DNA from: Armatimonadota bacterium
GTDB taxonomy: Bacteria > Armatimonadota > UBA5829
DNA length: 50,660 nt
Assembly: GCA_026392045.1 (NCBI GenBank)
Contig: JAPLCU010000014.1
Span: 1 to 50,660, forward strand
Direction: 5' to 3'
Below are positions 36,202-44,288 of this stretch, one piece after another. The notes beneath the pieces are model-generated. The model was not told where the DNA came from and did not search any database. It worked only from the letters and a program-made list of their open reading frames with translations. The stretch's first letter is position 1; each line of letters begins with the position of its first letter. The translations under genes and the position numbers were made by a program.

Positions 36202-38973
36202 TTGGAAGTCGGAATCTTGTCCAGTCTCTATGAAGCTCGTGTAGAATCGGGTCGTATTATTCAGCTTAAAGTAGGCGAAAAAATAGCAGAGCTTCTTGGT
36301 TATCCTGCCCAGACAATAGAATCAGACATCAGTATTCTACTGGACATCGTGCACCCCAATGATCGCAACCGTGTTTCTAACGCGTTTGCACAGCTCATAC
36401 AAGGCCAGTCTTTCTTTCTACAATACCGCATATTTCGCGAGGACGGCCAAATGCTATGGGTGCATCATTCGGCTGCCCCCGTCTTGGACACACAAGGCCA
36501 AGTCGCGCAAGTGGTCGGCTTGATCTTTGGCGCGTCTGCGAAGCCCGCGTTGGAGTTTATGCCGCAAGCGCTCAATGAGTTATCTTCCAGCGAATCTCTA
36601 CTGCGTCAATTCGTTGAGAATATGCCCGCAGCCGTTGCAATGTTTGATAATGACATGCGCTATTTAGTTGCAAGCAAGCGTTGGCTCACAGACTATAGTT
36701 TGGGCGATATCGATATAATCGGGCGATCACACTACGAGATATTCCCCGAAACGCCCGAGGGCTGGAAAGAGGTTCACCAGCGGGTGCTCGCAGGTGAAAT
36801 CATACGCAGTGATGAAGACTGCTTCACTAGACTCGATGGTAAGCCCGAATGGATACGTTGGGAGCTGAGACCCTGGCGCGGCGAAAGCGGTCATATCGGG
36901 GGTCTGATCATGTACAACGAGATCATTACCGAGCGCAAACTGGCCGAGCAAGCCCTGCGCCGCAGCGAACAACTTCTGAGAATTATCCAGAACTCTATGC
37001 CCGCGGAAATTGCCGTGTTGGACAAAGATGGTGTTATCATCGCAGTGAATGAGGCATGGGAGAAATTCGATAGAGAGAACGGCGATCCCAGATTGGAGCA
37101 CAACGGAATCGGGATCAATTATTTGGATGCATGCCGCAATGCTACTGGTGAATATTCAGACGGAGCTGCAGAAGCTTTGGATGGCTTACTCAAAATCCTG
37201 AATGGTGAGCTTTCGGAGTTTCAGTTGGAATATGAGTGCCCAACTCTCAGCCGCATATGTTGGTTCTCTATGCGTGCTGCTCCTCTTTTAGGCGAACCAG
37301 GTGGATTGGTTATGTCTCACTTTGATATGACAGATCGTATGCTGGTTCAAGAAGCTCTGTTGGCAAGTGAGGAGAAATATCGCACGCTTGTTGAGAATAT
37401 GGATGCCATCGTATTCCGCATGGATCCGCAGCTGATGCCAATCACAATAGCAGGCAACATTGAGAAGATGACCGGTAAGACCATAGCTGAAATACTCGCA
37501 CAGCCTGAAAAGTGGTTTGGGTCAGTATACGCCGCGGATTTGAAACGTGTGCTGGCATTCTTAAACGAGATGAATGCTAATCATAAGTCGAACGCCATCG
37601 AATATCGAGTCCACTTGCCTCATAACGAAATAAGGTGGATGCGCGCCCATGTCAAGCCGCATTTTAGCGCCGAAGGCGACCTGCTGTATTATGATGGCGT
37701 AATTGTAGATACTACAGAGATAGTAGAAGCTGTAGAGAGAATGCAACAGCATACCACCAGGTTAGCCACACTGGCTGAGATCAGTCAATATGTTGCTTCA
37801 TCTTTTGACATAGACGCAATTACACGCGCAACCGTCGAACTTACCTCCAAAGCCGCAGATTGCCTGTGTTTTATTTCATATATTGATCCTGCAACCCATT
37901 CGTTTGACGCGCCGCCCGTCATCGCCGGAGATAAAGAATTAGCCAATCGTTTATATCAGGCGCTTGAGCACACAAAATTGTCTATCGATGCCATATTCGG
38001 TAAGCGGGGAATCAGGCCGATGCTGAACATGAATCCAGCCCGCATCTCCGCCGTGGCAAAGCAGATATCCCGAGAAATCGGCAGCGGTTCAAACGTCTGG
38101 ATGCCGCTTTATTCAGAGGGAGCTTTCTGCGGGGTTATCTCTGGTCTGCGCAAGTCGAAGGGTGATAAGTTCGATGGCGAAGACTTGTGGCTGTTCAGCG
38201 AGATCGCGTCACTCTTGTCTACCACGCTAACCAACTCAGCGCTATATCGAAGACAAGCAAGGATTGCGGAGACTCTGCAGCGGAGTCTCGTCCCCATGAG
38301 TCTGGATGTTGGAATACTCGATATCGCTACGTGTTATTTCCCCGCAGTCGGAGAGGCAGAGGTGGGAGGAGATTTCTTCGATATTATCGATTTTGGGGAC
38401 GGCAGAATTGGCGTAGTTGTCGGCGATGTGTCGGGAAAGGGTATTGAGGCAGCAATCCACACGGCTGAAGCAAAATATATGCTTCGTGGTTACGCGTTGC
38501 AGAACTCTGACCCTGGTTTTGTTATCACTGCTCTCAACCGGGCATTGTGCGCATTCACGGGTGAGTTCACTTTTGTAACGCTAGCATATTTTTTGATAAA
38601 TATACCAGCGCATCAAGTAATCTATGTTAATGCAGGTCACGAACCGCCCCTGATTCTATGCAGGGACAAGCGAGCAATTGAAGAGATATTTCCTATAGGA
38701 CCGGTGTTGGGCATAAGAGAAGAATTCAATTATGTCTCAAATTTTACCGAACTCTACAGCGATGATCTTTTGTTCTGCTATACGGATGGAGTGACGGACG
38801 TGCCATTAGACGGCGAACGTTTCGGATATGATAGGCTCGTGGCGAGGGTCAGAGAATCTCAGCCCAATGATGCCCAACATTTACTCGATCTGGTTCTTGG
38901 AGACGTCCGTGAGTTCGGTCAGGGACGTCAGCCGGACGACCAAGTCATAGTTGTAGTTGGACCCAAGGCATAA
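36202..38973 (+). CDS. PAS-PAS-PAS-PAS-GAF-PP2C (SpoIIE/RsbU type) serine phosphatase
   Basis: This 923-residue cytoplasmic sensor phosphatase has four PAS-like domains (about 10-115, 135-245, 258-385 and 392-520), a GAF domain (525-680) and a SpoIIE-type PP2C domain (700-920). The phosphatase metal ligands are in EVGGDFFD, VVGDVSGKGIEAA, CYTDGVTD and the final PDDQVIVVV. Such proteins dephosphorylate anti-sigma-factor antagonists; no partner is encoded nearby. TTG at 36202 is chosen because GGAGGGG lies six bases upstream; the ATG at 36142 and GTG at 36112 lack a site. There is no membrane segment, so it senses an internal signal. Confidence 0.9.
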   Translation: MEVGILSSLYEARVESGRIIQLKVGEKIAELLGYPAQTIESDISILLDIVHPNDRNRVSNAFAQLIQGQSFFLQYRIFREDGQMLWVHHSAAPVLDTQGQVAQVVGLIFGASAKPALEFMPQALNELSSSESLLRQFVENMPAAVAMFDNDMRYLVASKRWLTDYSLGDIDIIGRSHYEIFPETPEGWKEVHQRVLAGEIIRSDEDCFTRLDGKPEWIRWELRPWRGESGHIGGLIMYNEIITERKLAEQALRRSEQLLRIIQNSMPAEIAVLDKDGVIIAVNEAWEKFDRENGDPRLEHNGIGINYLDACRNATGEYSDGAAEALDGLLKILNGELSEFQLEYECPTLSRICWFSMRAAPLLGEPGGLVMSHFDMTDRMLVQEALLASEEKYRTLVENMDAIVFRMDPQLMPITIAGNIEKMTGKTIAEILAQPEKWFGSVYAADLKRVLAFLNEMNANHKSNAIEYRVHLPHNEIRWMRAHVKPHFSAEGDLLYYDGVIVDTTEIVEAVERMQQHTTRLATLAEISQYVASSFDIDAITRATVELTSKAADCLCFISYIDPATHSFDAPPVIAGDKELANRLYQALEHTKLSIDAIFGKRGIRPMLNMNPARISAVAKQISREIGSGSNVWMPLYSEGAFCGVISGLRKSKGDKFDGEDLWLFSEIASLLSTTLTNSALYRRQARIAETLQRSLVPMSLDVGILDIATCYFPAVGEAEVGGDFFDIIDFGDGRIGVVVGDVSGKGIEAAIHTAEAKYMLRGYALQNSDPGFVITALNRALCAFTGEFTFVTLAYFLINIPAHQVIYVNAGHEPPLILCRDKRAIEEIFPIGPVLGIREEFNYVSNFTELYSDDLLFCYTDGVTDVPLDGERFGYDRLVARVRESQPNDAQHLLDLVLGDVREFGQGRQPDDQVIVVVGPKA

Positions 38974-38988
38974 TGTTTGCAAAACCAA

Positions 38989-39015
38989 CAGGGACCCCGA
39001 AGGTCGGGGCCCCTG
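38989..39015. terminator. Convergent-gene terminator hairpin
   Basis: CAGGGACCCCGA and TCGGGGCCCCTG form a 12-bp stem with one mismatch and a 3-base loop, between the phosphatase gene and the end of the minus-strand gene fragment. Confidence 0.65.
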
Positions 39016-39035
39016 CAAAACGGTCGATTGTTATA

Positions 39036-39254
39036 TTAATAGCTCAGATGCAATGAGGACGAACCAACCTCCACGATGTCGTAATTACTTCCGATCCTGC
39101 GAAGGGTGTAGCTTACATAGACGGTCTTCGTCGTCCCGGAGGTGTCGCGATAAGTATGCCTGCCGAAGGCTGTGTAGTTGCCATTGATGTGCTGCCTGAT
39201 GCTCTCCCAGGTGAAGCTGATCGTCTGAATCTGGTCGACCGCATCGTAAGTCAT
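39036..39254 (-). pseudogene. C-terminal fragment of a frameshifted secreted protein gene
   Basis: A 72-codon frame begins at an ATG that overlaps the stop of the upstream frame. It continues its sense: the same frame read upstream of this ATG gives RYDYSVDSDDYVQ without a stop for about 100 bases. The fragment MTYDAVDQIQTISFTWESI ends in a beta-rich SYTLRRIG..IVEVGSSS domain. It has no signal peptide or ribosome-binding site of its own. It is best read as the C-terminal domain of the gene at 39251-40123, separated by a -1 frameshift or small deletion. Confidence 0.7.
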
Positions 39255-40123
39255 TTGAACATAGTCATCCGAATCGACGGAGTAATCATACCTCTGATGT
39301 CCGCAAGCGTATCGTCGAGCCCGGCGCTGTTGTGCCTGGAAAGGTAGTAACCGTTATCGATAACAACGGGCGCGCTGCGGTAGCTCACCGTGATATATGG
39401 CGTTACGTGAATCCGCGCAAGTTGCACGTAAGGGAAGAAGCCGAAGTGGAAGTAGACCGACTTTCGGCAGGACTGGGAATCGTAGTCGAATGCCCAATAG
39501 CCATAGTTGCAAGGCTTGTAGTTGGGCCGCGACGAATAGTAGTAGTGTCCCCCGCGATAGGTTGGTGGTTCATACTTCTTGGGCTGGTTGTAGTTGTGGT
39601 CACGATCACGACCAGGCGTGTAAACCTGCGCCTTGTCAGGAGATTGATAGTTACGGTTGTCCATTGCGGGCTTGGAGCGTTTGTTTGGTTGATTGCCCCG
39701 ATTGTCGTTCTTGTTCGACCAGCCATTGGGCTGTGAGTAGTTTGAGTCCGGTCTCTGGCTTGGACGATAGCTATCCGTCGGTTTGTAGGTCTCGGTCTTG
39801 CGATAGTCGCCGCGCTGCTGGTTGCTCGATTCCCATTGGCCTTTACGGTCGGGGGAGTTGCTCCCGGGGGCAGTCGACTGGTTGGTGATACTACCGCGCG
39901 AACTCACTGGCCTGACAGATGACGAATCAGGTAGATTGCTCCTGCTTTTCTTGCCGTCATTGGCGCCAGCTTCGTTCTTTGCATTACTCTTGCCAGAGTC
40001 GAGGTTGGAGGTCTTGTTGTCCCTGCCATAGGCGGACACGCTCGCGGCTAAGACTCCGCAGAGCATAACAATGAGAAGCGCCTGGATAGGGCGAATTAGG
40101 TGGGTGAATCTTTGTGTTGACAT
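39251..40123 (-). pseudogene. Secreted Asn/Ser/Tyr-rich protein, frameshifted near its C-terminus
   Basis: The 290-residue reading frame has a signal peptide (ALLIVMLCGVLAASVSA) and a long polar, repetitive, probably disordered region rich in Ser, Asn, Gln, Pro and Arg (about 35-180). A Tyr-rich part follows with FHFGFFPYVQLARIHVTPY. Good sense ends near GLDDTLADIRG, where the frame changes and soon stops; the continuation is in the -1 frame. AGGAGG eight bases before the ATG shows the gene was well translated. A short truncated product may still be made. Confidence 0.75.
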
Positions 40124-40292
40124 TTTCGTTTCCTCCTACACTATATTAGACGTAACAGAAGAGGCATGATTTCCGAAATATCAAATTTACCTTTGTCGCC
40201 ATGTTATTCTGAGCGCCCGAGCATGTGCGGAGCATGGTAGTTTCGCAAAGAAACCTTTCCCTTTAGAATGTTATTACAGCTATCGATACGAA

Positions 40293-40745
40293 TTAGCCCT
40301 CTAGTGCGATTTTCACTACTACCTTGAACACATTGCCTTCGCCGCATGCCGGTGCGTGCGCATCCTCAGGGAAGAACACCACAAATGAGCCAGGGGGAGC
40401 GGTAATCCAGGATTCAGGCGCATCTGTATAAAAGCCAATATCCTGAGCCTCTGAAAAAGGGACAGCCTCATGTTTGCAGCGATCCATAGAGTTCCATCCA
40501 TAAACCTCCAGACCTTCCACGGTAAACTGGATGTCTATGTATTTTCTATGAGCTTCAAGCTTGGCTTTATCCTTGCCGTGGCTGATAGAGCTTGCCGCTA
40601 TAGCGTAGATGCGGTCGCCGTCTATATCGTGTCGCCCAAGAGGAGGCCTTGATTCTTGAGCCTGCCTGATATACTTAAATGCTTGCACAAAGCCCGGGTG
40701 AATACTAACATATCTGCCTGCGTTTTGAAGTCGATCAAGAATCAT
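40293..40745 (-). CDS. YhcH/YjgK/YiaL family protein (sugar anomerase-like)
   Basis: The 150-residue protein shows the family pattern MILDRLQNAGRY, LEAHRKYIDIQ with Glu, His and Asp metal ligands, and FFPEDAHAP with the last His. The fold is a small cupin-like barrel. Characterised relatives include EbgC, YiaL and the sialic-acid anomerase NanQ, so a sugar mutarotase or lyase-linked role is likely. The ATG is preceded by AGAGGATAATACAA and overlaps the end of msrB by 11 bases, so the two are probably co-transcribed. Confidence 0.88.
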   Translation of the reverse strand: MILDRLQNAGRYVSIHPGFVQAFKYIRQAQESRPPLGRHDIDGDRIYAIAASSISHGKDKAKLEAHRKYIDIQFTVEGLEVYGWNSMDRCKHEAVPFSEAQDIGFYTDAPESWITAPPGSFVVFFPEDAHAPACGEGNVFKVVVKIALEG

Positions 40746-41154
40746 TTGTATTATCCTCTTTCTTTGGCTCTAGTTTCAGCGCATCAGAGTTCATGCAAAA
40801 ACGTGTGCCGGTAGGGCTGGGGCCATCGTTGAAAACATGTCCCAGGTGTCCCGAGCACTTGCTGCACAGAACTTCGGTGCGCACTCTTCCAATACTGGTA
40901 TCAACTTGTGTCTCAATAGCATCTGGCTCCATCGGCGCTGTGAAACTAGGCCAACCACATCCGGCATCGTATTTTGTATCCGACTTAAACAGCGGCTGCC
41001 CACAACCGGCGCATTTATATATGCCAGGCTCCGTGGTATCCCAATATTTGCCCGAAAATGGCGCCTCAGTGGCCTTTTCACGCAGTATTTCATACTCTTC
41101 AGGGCTAAGCGCGCAGCGCCATTCTTCTTCGGTTTTTACAATTTTCTCTTTCAT
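40735..41154 (-). CDS. msrB: Peptide methionine-R-sulfoxide reductase
   Basis: MsrB repairs R-methionine sulfoxide in proteins. The 139-residue protein has the zinc-binding CxxC pairs CAGC and CSKC, GCGWPSFTAP, GHLGHVFNDGP and the catalytic Cys in TRFCMNSDAL. Length is typical. ATG at 41154 overlaps the transporter stop (TAATG), which indicates coupling; longer readings into the transporter gene are not needed. Confidence 0.95.
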   Translation of the reverse strand: MKEKIVKTEEEWRCALSPEEYEILREKATEAPFSGKYWDTTEPGIYKCAGCGQPLFKSDTKYDAGCGWPSFTAPMEPDAIETQVDTSIGRVRTEVLCSKCSGHLGHVFNDGPSPTGTRFCMNSDALKLEPKKEDNTNDS

Positions 41155-42389
41155 TAGTAACCCATACCCATTCCGAGCAGCCAGCCGGCAGTCATCAGAA
41201 TCAAAATGATCGCCATCGCCCAAACGGCGACGTTATATACCCTGGAGTTGGTGTAATCACCCATAACGTCTTTACGATTGATCAGCTTGAGCATAAAGAT
41301 TAATATTACCGGCAGCAGAATGCCGTTAACAGCTTGCGCCTGCACCATAAGATTGATTAAGTTTTTCCAAGGCAGCAATACCACCGACACACCAAACAAT
41401 ATGCAGAACGTATAAATGCTGAAGAATATGGGAGCTTCGCTAAATCTTCTGGAGACTCCAATCTCCCAGCCGAATGCCTCGCTGTATGTATATGCAGTGG
41501 ATAACGGCAGCACTGCCGCTGCCAAAAGCGATGCGTTGAACAAGCCAATCGCAAACAGCGCTTCCGCATACCCCTTCGCAAACGGCCGCAGCGCCAGAGC
41601 TACCTGCGACGATGTAATATCCACCGGATGTGTGTGGTAAACAGCAACCGCCGCAGCCACAATTATGAAGAATGATACCACATCAGTAAGCAATGACCCT
41701 ATATAAACGTCCCATTTCTGATATTTGTAATTGGACAATTTCGTGCCCTTGTCCACCACGGTCGCTTGCAAAAAGAACTGCATCCAAGGCGCAATGGTTG
41801 TTCCGATAACGGCGATTGCCAGGAACATGAACTTGGGGTCCGAATGAAACGTCGGGTGGTATGTTGCGTGAAGAACTTCACCCCAATTAGGGCGCGCCAT
41901 GAAGCCCGACACTATGTATGTAGCGTAAAGCACCGAAAGCCCCAGGAAAACTCGCTCCACAATCTTAAACGAGCCTTTGACAATCAGTATCCACAAACCA
42001 ATGGCCGCTATCGGTACAGAGATATATTTGGAGACCCCGAAGATTTGCAGACTTTCAGCAATACCGGCAAACTCAGCCACGGTCGTTGCGAGGTTAGCAA
42101 TAAGCAGCGCGCCAAGCGCGAACATCGTCCAGCGCACACCGAAGTTTTCGCGGATAAGTTCCCCCAAACCCTTCTGTGTAACTACGCCCATTCGAGCGCA
42201 CATCTCCTGGACCATGGCTAAGACAAATGTCAGTAGGATTATCACCCAAAGGAGGTCGTAGTTGTATAAAGCGCCAGCTTTGGAGTAAGTGACTATACCG
42301 CCCGCGTCGTTGTCCGCCGCAGACGTAATAATGCCCGGGCCGATAACAGCCAACATCAGAAGCAGTCGACCTCGGCGAAATCGCTTCAT
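41154..42389 (-). CDS. Nramp-related divalent metal transporter lacking canonical motifs
   Basis: The 411-residue protein has about 11 membrane segments and aligns with Nramp (SLC11): GPGIITSAADNDAGG in TM1, KGLGELIRENFG, and TTVAEFAGIAESLQIFG in TM3. Two metal-site motifs are changed. The TM1 DPGN is DAGG (Asp kept, Asn lost), and the TM6 MPH is APW in GTTIAPWMQFF, so the metal-selecting Met is Ala. Nramp-related Mg2+ transporters with such changes are known. With the neighbouring MgtE-gate protein, Mg2+ is a better guess than Mn2+ or Fe2+. ATG at 42389 has GGAGG eight bases upstream. Confidence 0.9.
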   Translation of the reverse strand: MKRFRRGRLLLMLAVIGPGIITSAADNDAGGIVTYSKAGALYNYDLLWVIILLTFVLAMVQEMCARMGVVTQKGLGELIRENFGVRWTMFALGALLIANLATTVAEFAGIAESLQIFGVSKYISVPIAAIGLWILIVKGSFKIVERVFLGLSVLYATYIVSGFMARPNWGEVLHATYHPTFHSDPKFMFLAIAVIGTTIAPWMQFFLQATVVDKGTKLSNYKYQKWDVYIGSLLTDVVSFFIIVAAAVAVYHTHPVDITSSQVALALRPFAKGYAEALFAIGLFNASLLAAAVLPLSTAYTYSEAFGWEIGVSRRFSEAPIFFSIYTFCILFGVSVVLLPWKNLINLMVQAQAVNGILLPVILIFMLKLINRKDVMGDYTNSRVYNVAVWAMAIILILMTAGWLLGMGMGY

Positions 42390-42601
42390 ACGCCAAACCT
42401 CCTTCCAGTTTAATTTGTGGAATGCGAAAAGCGCCGCGCAAGACAATTGCCTGGCGCAACACGCAAGATTCCAGCATTACATTCGCCCCGAAAAGAAAAT
42501 CTCTGCGGGGCTGCGGGTCGGGATAGTCTTCTAACGCGCCATTATGCTCTGACTTGTGTTCTCTACTTTTTGCTTTCCGTTTACTGTGTTCCAATTTAAC
42601 C

Positions 42602-43855
42602 TTAGCTCCAGATCTTGGGGATGCGTCTCCGATGCCCTTCAGGAATGATTTCCTCCAGCGCGTCATCGACTGTAACTATCCCCTGCAGCCTATTCTCTTC
42701 GTCAACTACTGGAATTGCCAATAGATTGTAGTCTTTTAACGTGTGTGCAATGTCTCTGATACCGGCGTCCAGATGCACATGAATCACCTTGGAAACCATA
42801 ATGTCCTCGATAATAGCATCAGGTTTTGCAACAATCAAATCTCTGAGCGATAAAACACCGGACAAATGCTCCGATGAATCCAACACGTATAAATAATATA
42901 CGGTTTCCGCGCTCGGTTCAAGCTCCCGAATTCTGTCGATTGCTTCCTGAGCGGTCATTGATCGGGAAACAGCGACATACTCCGTAGTCATCAGGCCGCC
43001 GGCTGTTGCATCTTCATACTCGAGGAGTTCCTTGACATCCTCGGCATCCTCAGGCTCCATTTCTTCAAGAATATCATCGCGCTTTTCAGCGCTAATGTCA
43101 CCCAAGACGTCCGCAGCTTCATCCGGCTCCATTTCCTCGAGAATATCGGCCGCAAGCTCGTCTTCGAGATTCTCAACGATCGAGGCCTGCACGTGTGTTT
43201 GAGTCTCGGTCAGCACTTCCGCCGCAGTCTCGATGTCGAGCGTCTCCATAACCTCAGTGCGCTGCTGAGGGTCTAATTCGTTTACAATTCGAGCGATGTC
43301 TGAAGGGTGAAGCGCGCTTAATCGTGCCGCCGAAACTTTCAGCTTCAACCTTCCCAGGCCGCGTTCGAAAGTTTCTACATCGTGCCAGGCAATGACCTGT
43401 GAGTTCGGCTTGATTTTGGTGACCTTAGCGATTCTATCTATAATATGCATCAGGCCCATTCGCCTGAGCAGCCCGCGCATCCCGACATCAACGCCCACCA
43501 TATAGAGCCTGTCTCCTGATGGTTCAATTCGAATATCATTGACGCGCACGACTCTATACTCATGCACATCTACAATCTGCTTATCCATAACATTGGTTCG
43601 CAGAAGCAGGTCTTCGTCGGAAAACCTATAATCTATTATGTTGTCCACGCTCACCGACAGTGAAAATCGCTCTGTGGCCTCGTCGTAGTGGAAGCACTCC
43701 CAAGCGATGTTCTTAACCTCGCCCCCGGCTTTCACCACCACAGCGGATATGACAGGCAGGTGCGGAGCTGGCGAAGCTACGAGATCTTCCAGCTTACCGA
43801 GTTCCCTGCCATCAGGATCCTTTATCGATTGTCCAAGAACGAAAGATAGATACAT
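42602..43855 (-). CDS. PRC-barrel / MgtE N-domain / CBS-pair protein without a membrane channel
   Basis: The 417-residue soluble protein has two PRC-barrel-like segments (about 6-85 and 86-135). An MgtE_N superhelix (about 178-285) has acidic repeats such as LEDELAADILEEMEPDEAADVL, split here only by its own loops, and a CBS pair follows (about 288-345 and 350-410; TAGGLMTTEYVAV and IPVVDEENRLQGIVTVDDAL). In MgtE these last two domains form the Mg2+-sensing gate of the channel; here the channel is missing. It is 212 bases upstream of the Nramp-related transporter on the same strand, so it may gate or regulate that transporter. Confidence 0.9.
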   Translation of the reverse strand: MYLSFVLGQSIKDPDGRELGKLEDLVASPAPHLPVISAVVVKAGGEVKNIAWECFHYDEATERFSLSVSVDNIIDYRFSDEDLLLRTNVMDKQIVDVHEYRVVRVNDIRIEPSGDRLYMVGVDVGMRGLLRRMGLMHIIDRIAKVTKIKPNSQVIAWHDVETFERGLGRLKLKVSAARLSALHPSDIARIVNELDPQQRTEVMETLDIETAAEVLTETQTHVQASIVENLEDELAADILEEMEPDEAADVLGDISAEKRDDILEEMEPEDAEDVKELLEYEDATAGGLMTTEYVAVSRSMTAQEAIDRIRELEPSAETVYYLYVLDSSEHLSGVLSLRDLIVAKPDAIIEDIMVSKVIHVHLDAGIRDIAHTLKDYNLLAIPVVDEENRLQGIVTVDDALEEIIPEGHRRRIPKIWS

Positions 43856-43957
43856 CGAACCCTTTCACAACAAAGAGGCTAATCGCTATTATTGAGCGCC
43901 TCCAGACCATATACTTTACACCCGCACGAAGGCCATTGTCAATCTTTTTGGGTTCAA

Positions 43958-43988
43958 GTAAGAGTTCACAAATAGTGTGTACAACGTT
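43958..43988. repeat. 31-bp repeat E, copy 2
   Basis: Matches 8939-8969 at 29 of 31 positions (GTAAGAGTTC..TGTACAACGTT). It is followed within six bases by palindrome B. Confidence 0.7.
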
Positions 43989-43993
43989 GAGTT

Positions 43994-44019
43994 GTTTCGG
44001 GAAACCCCTTTCCCGAAAC
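43994..44019. repeat. Palindromic repeat B, copy 4
   Basis: GTTTCGGGAAA and TTTCCCGAAAC arms, almost identical to 22801-22826. Confidence 0.75.
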
Positions 44020-44204
44020 CCCAACGCTAAGATTTCTCTAACAAAAGAAGGATAAACCCTGACTATCGCCAAGTTATCCTTTTGAAGCGAAAGATACGGG
44101 GCAATGGCCTTGATCCAGTTGGCGCTGCTACTATCTTGATGACGAGAGTGTTTTTTGTATTGATAGAGCTGATATCTTGTAGCCGTTATGCATGTGGGCT
44201 CGGC

Positions 44205-44232
44205 GGTTTTGGGAAAAGGGTTTTCCGAAACA
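44205..44232. repeat. Palindromic repeat B, copy 5
   Basis: GGTTTTGGGAAAA and TTTTCCGAAAC arms, most like the copy at 10515-10540. Confidence 0.6.
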
Positions 44233-44288
44233 ACGAAACGGCGGTCGCACAATTGTACCAACCAGCTTATGGAGCGGAGGAGAAACCG

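Larger units (their letters stand above)
43856..44288. other. Repeat-containing intergenic region
   Basis: This 433-base gap between divergent genes holds repeat E copy 2, two palindromes B and otherwise unassigned sequence. Reading the downstream gene back to 44082 runs through palindrome B and gives no sensible protein, so no gene is called here. Confidence 0.6.

Noticed and set aside
39036-39355. Programmed frameshift in the secreted protein gene
   Set aside because: No slippery heptamer or downstream stem is visible at the junction, so a mutational frameshift or assembly error is preferred.
41154-42389. Canonical MntH manganese transporter
   Set aside because: The DPGN and MPH motifs that define MntH are changed, so the gene symbol mntH was not used.
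44082-44288. N-terminal extension of the BtrH_N-like protein
   Set aside because: It reads through palindrome B and has no ribosome-binding site; GGAGGAG before 44289 marks the real start.
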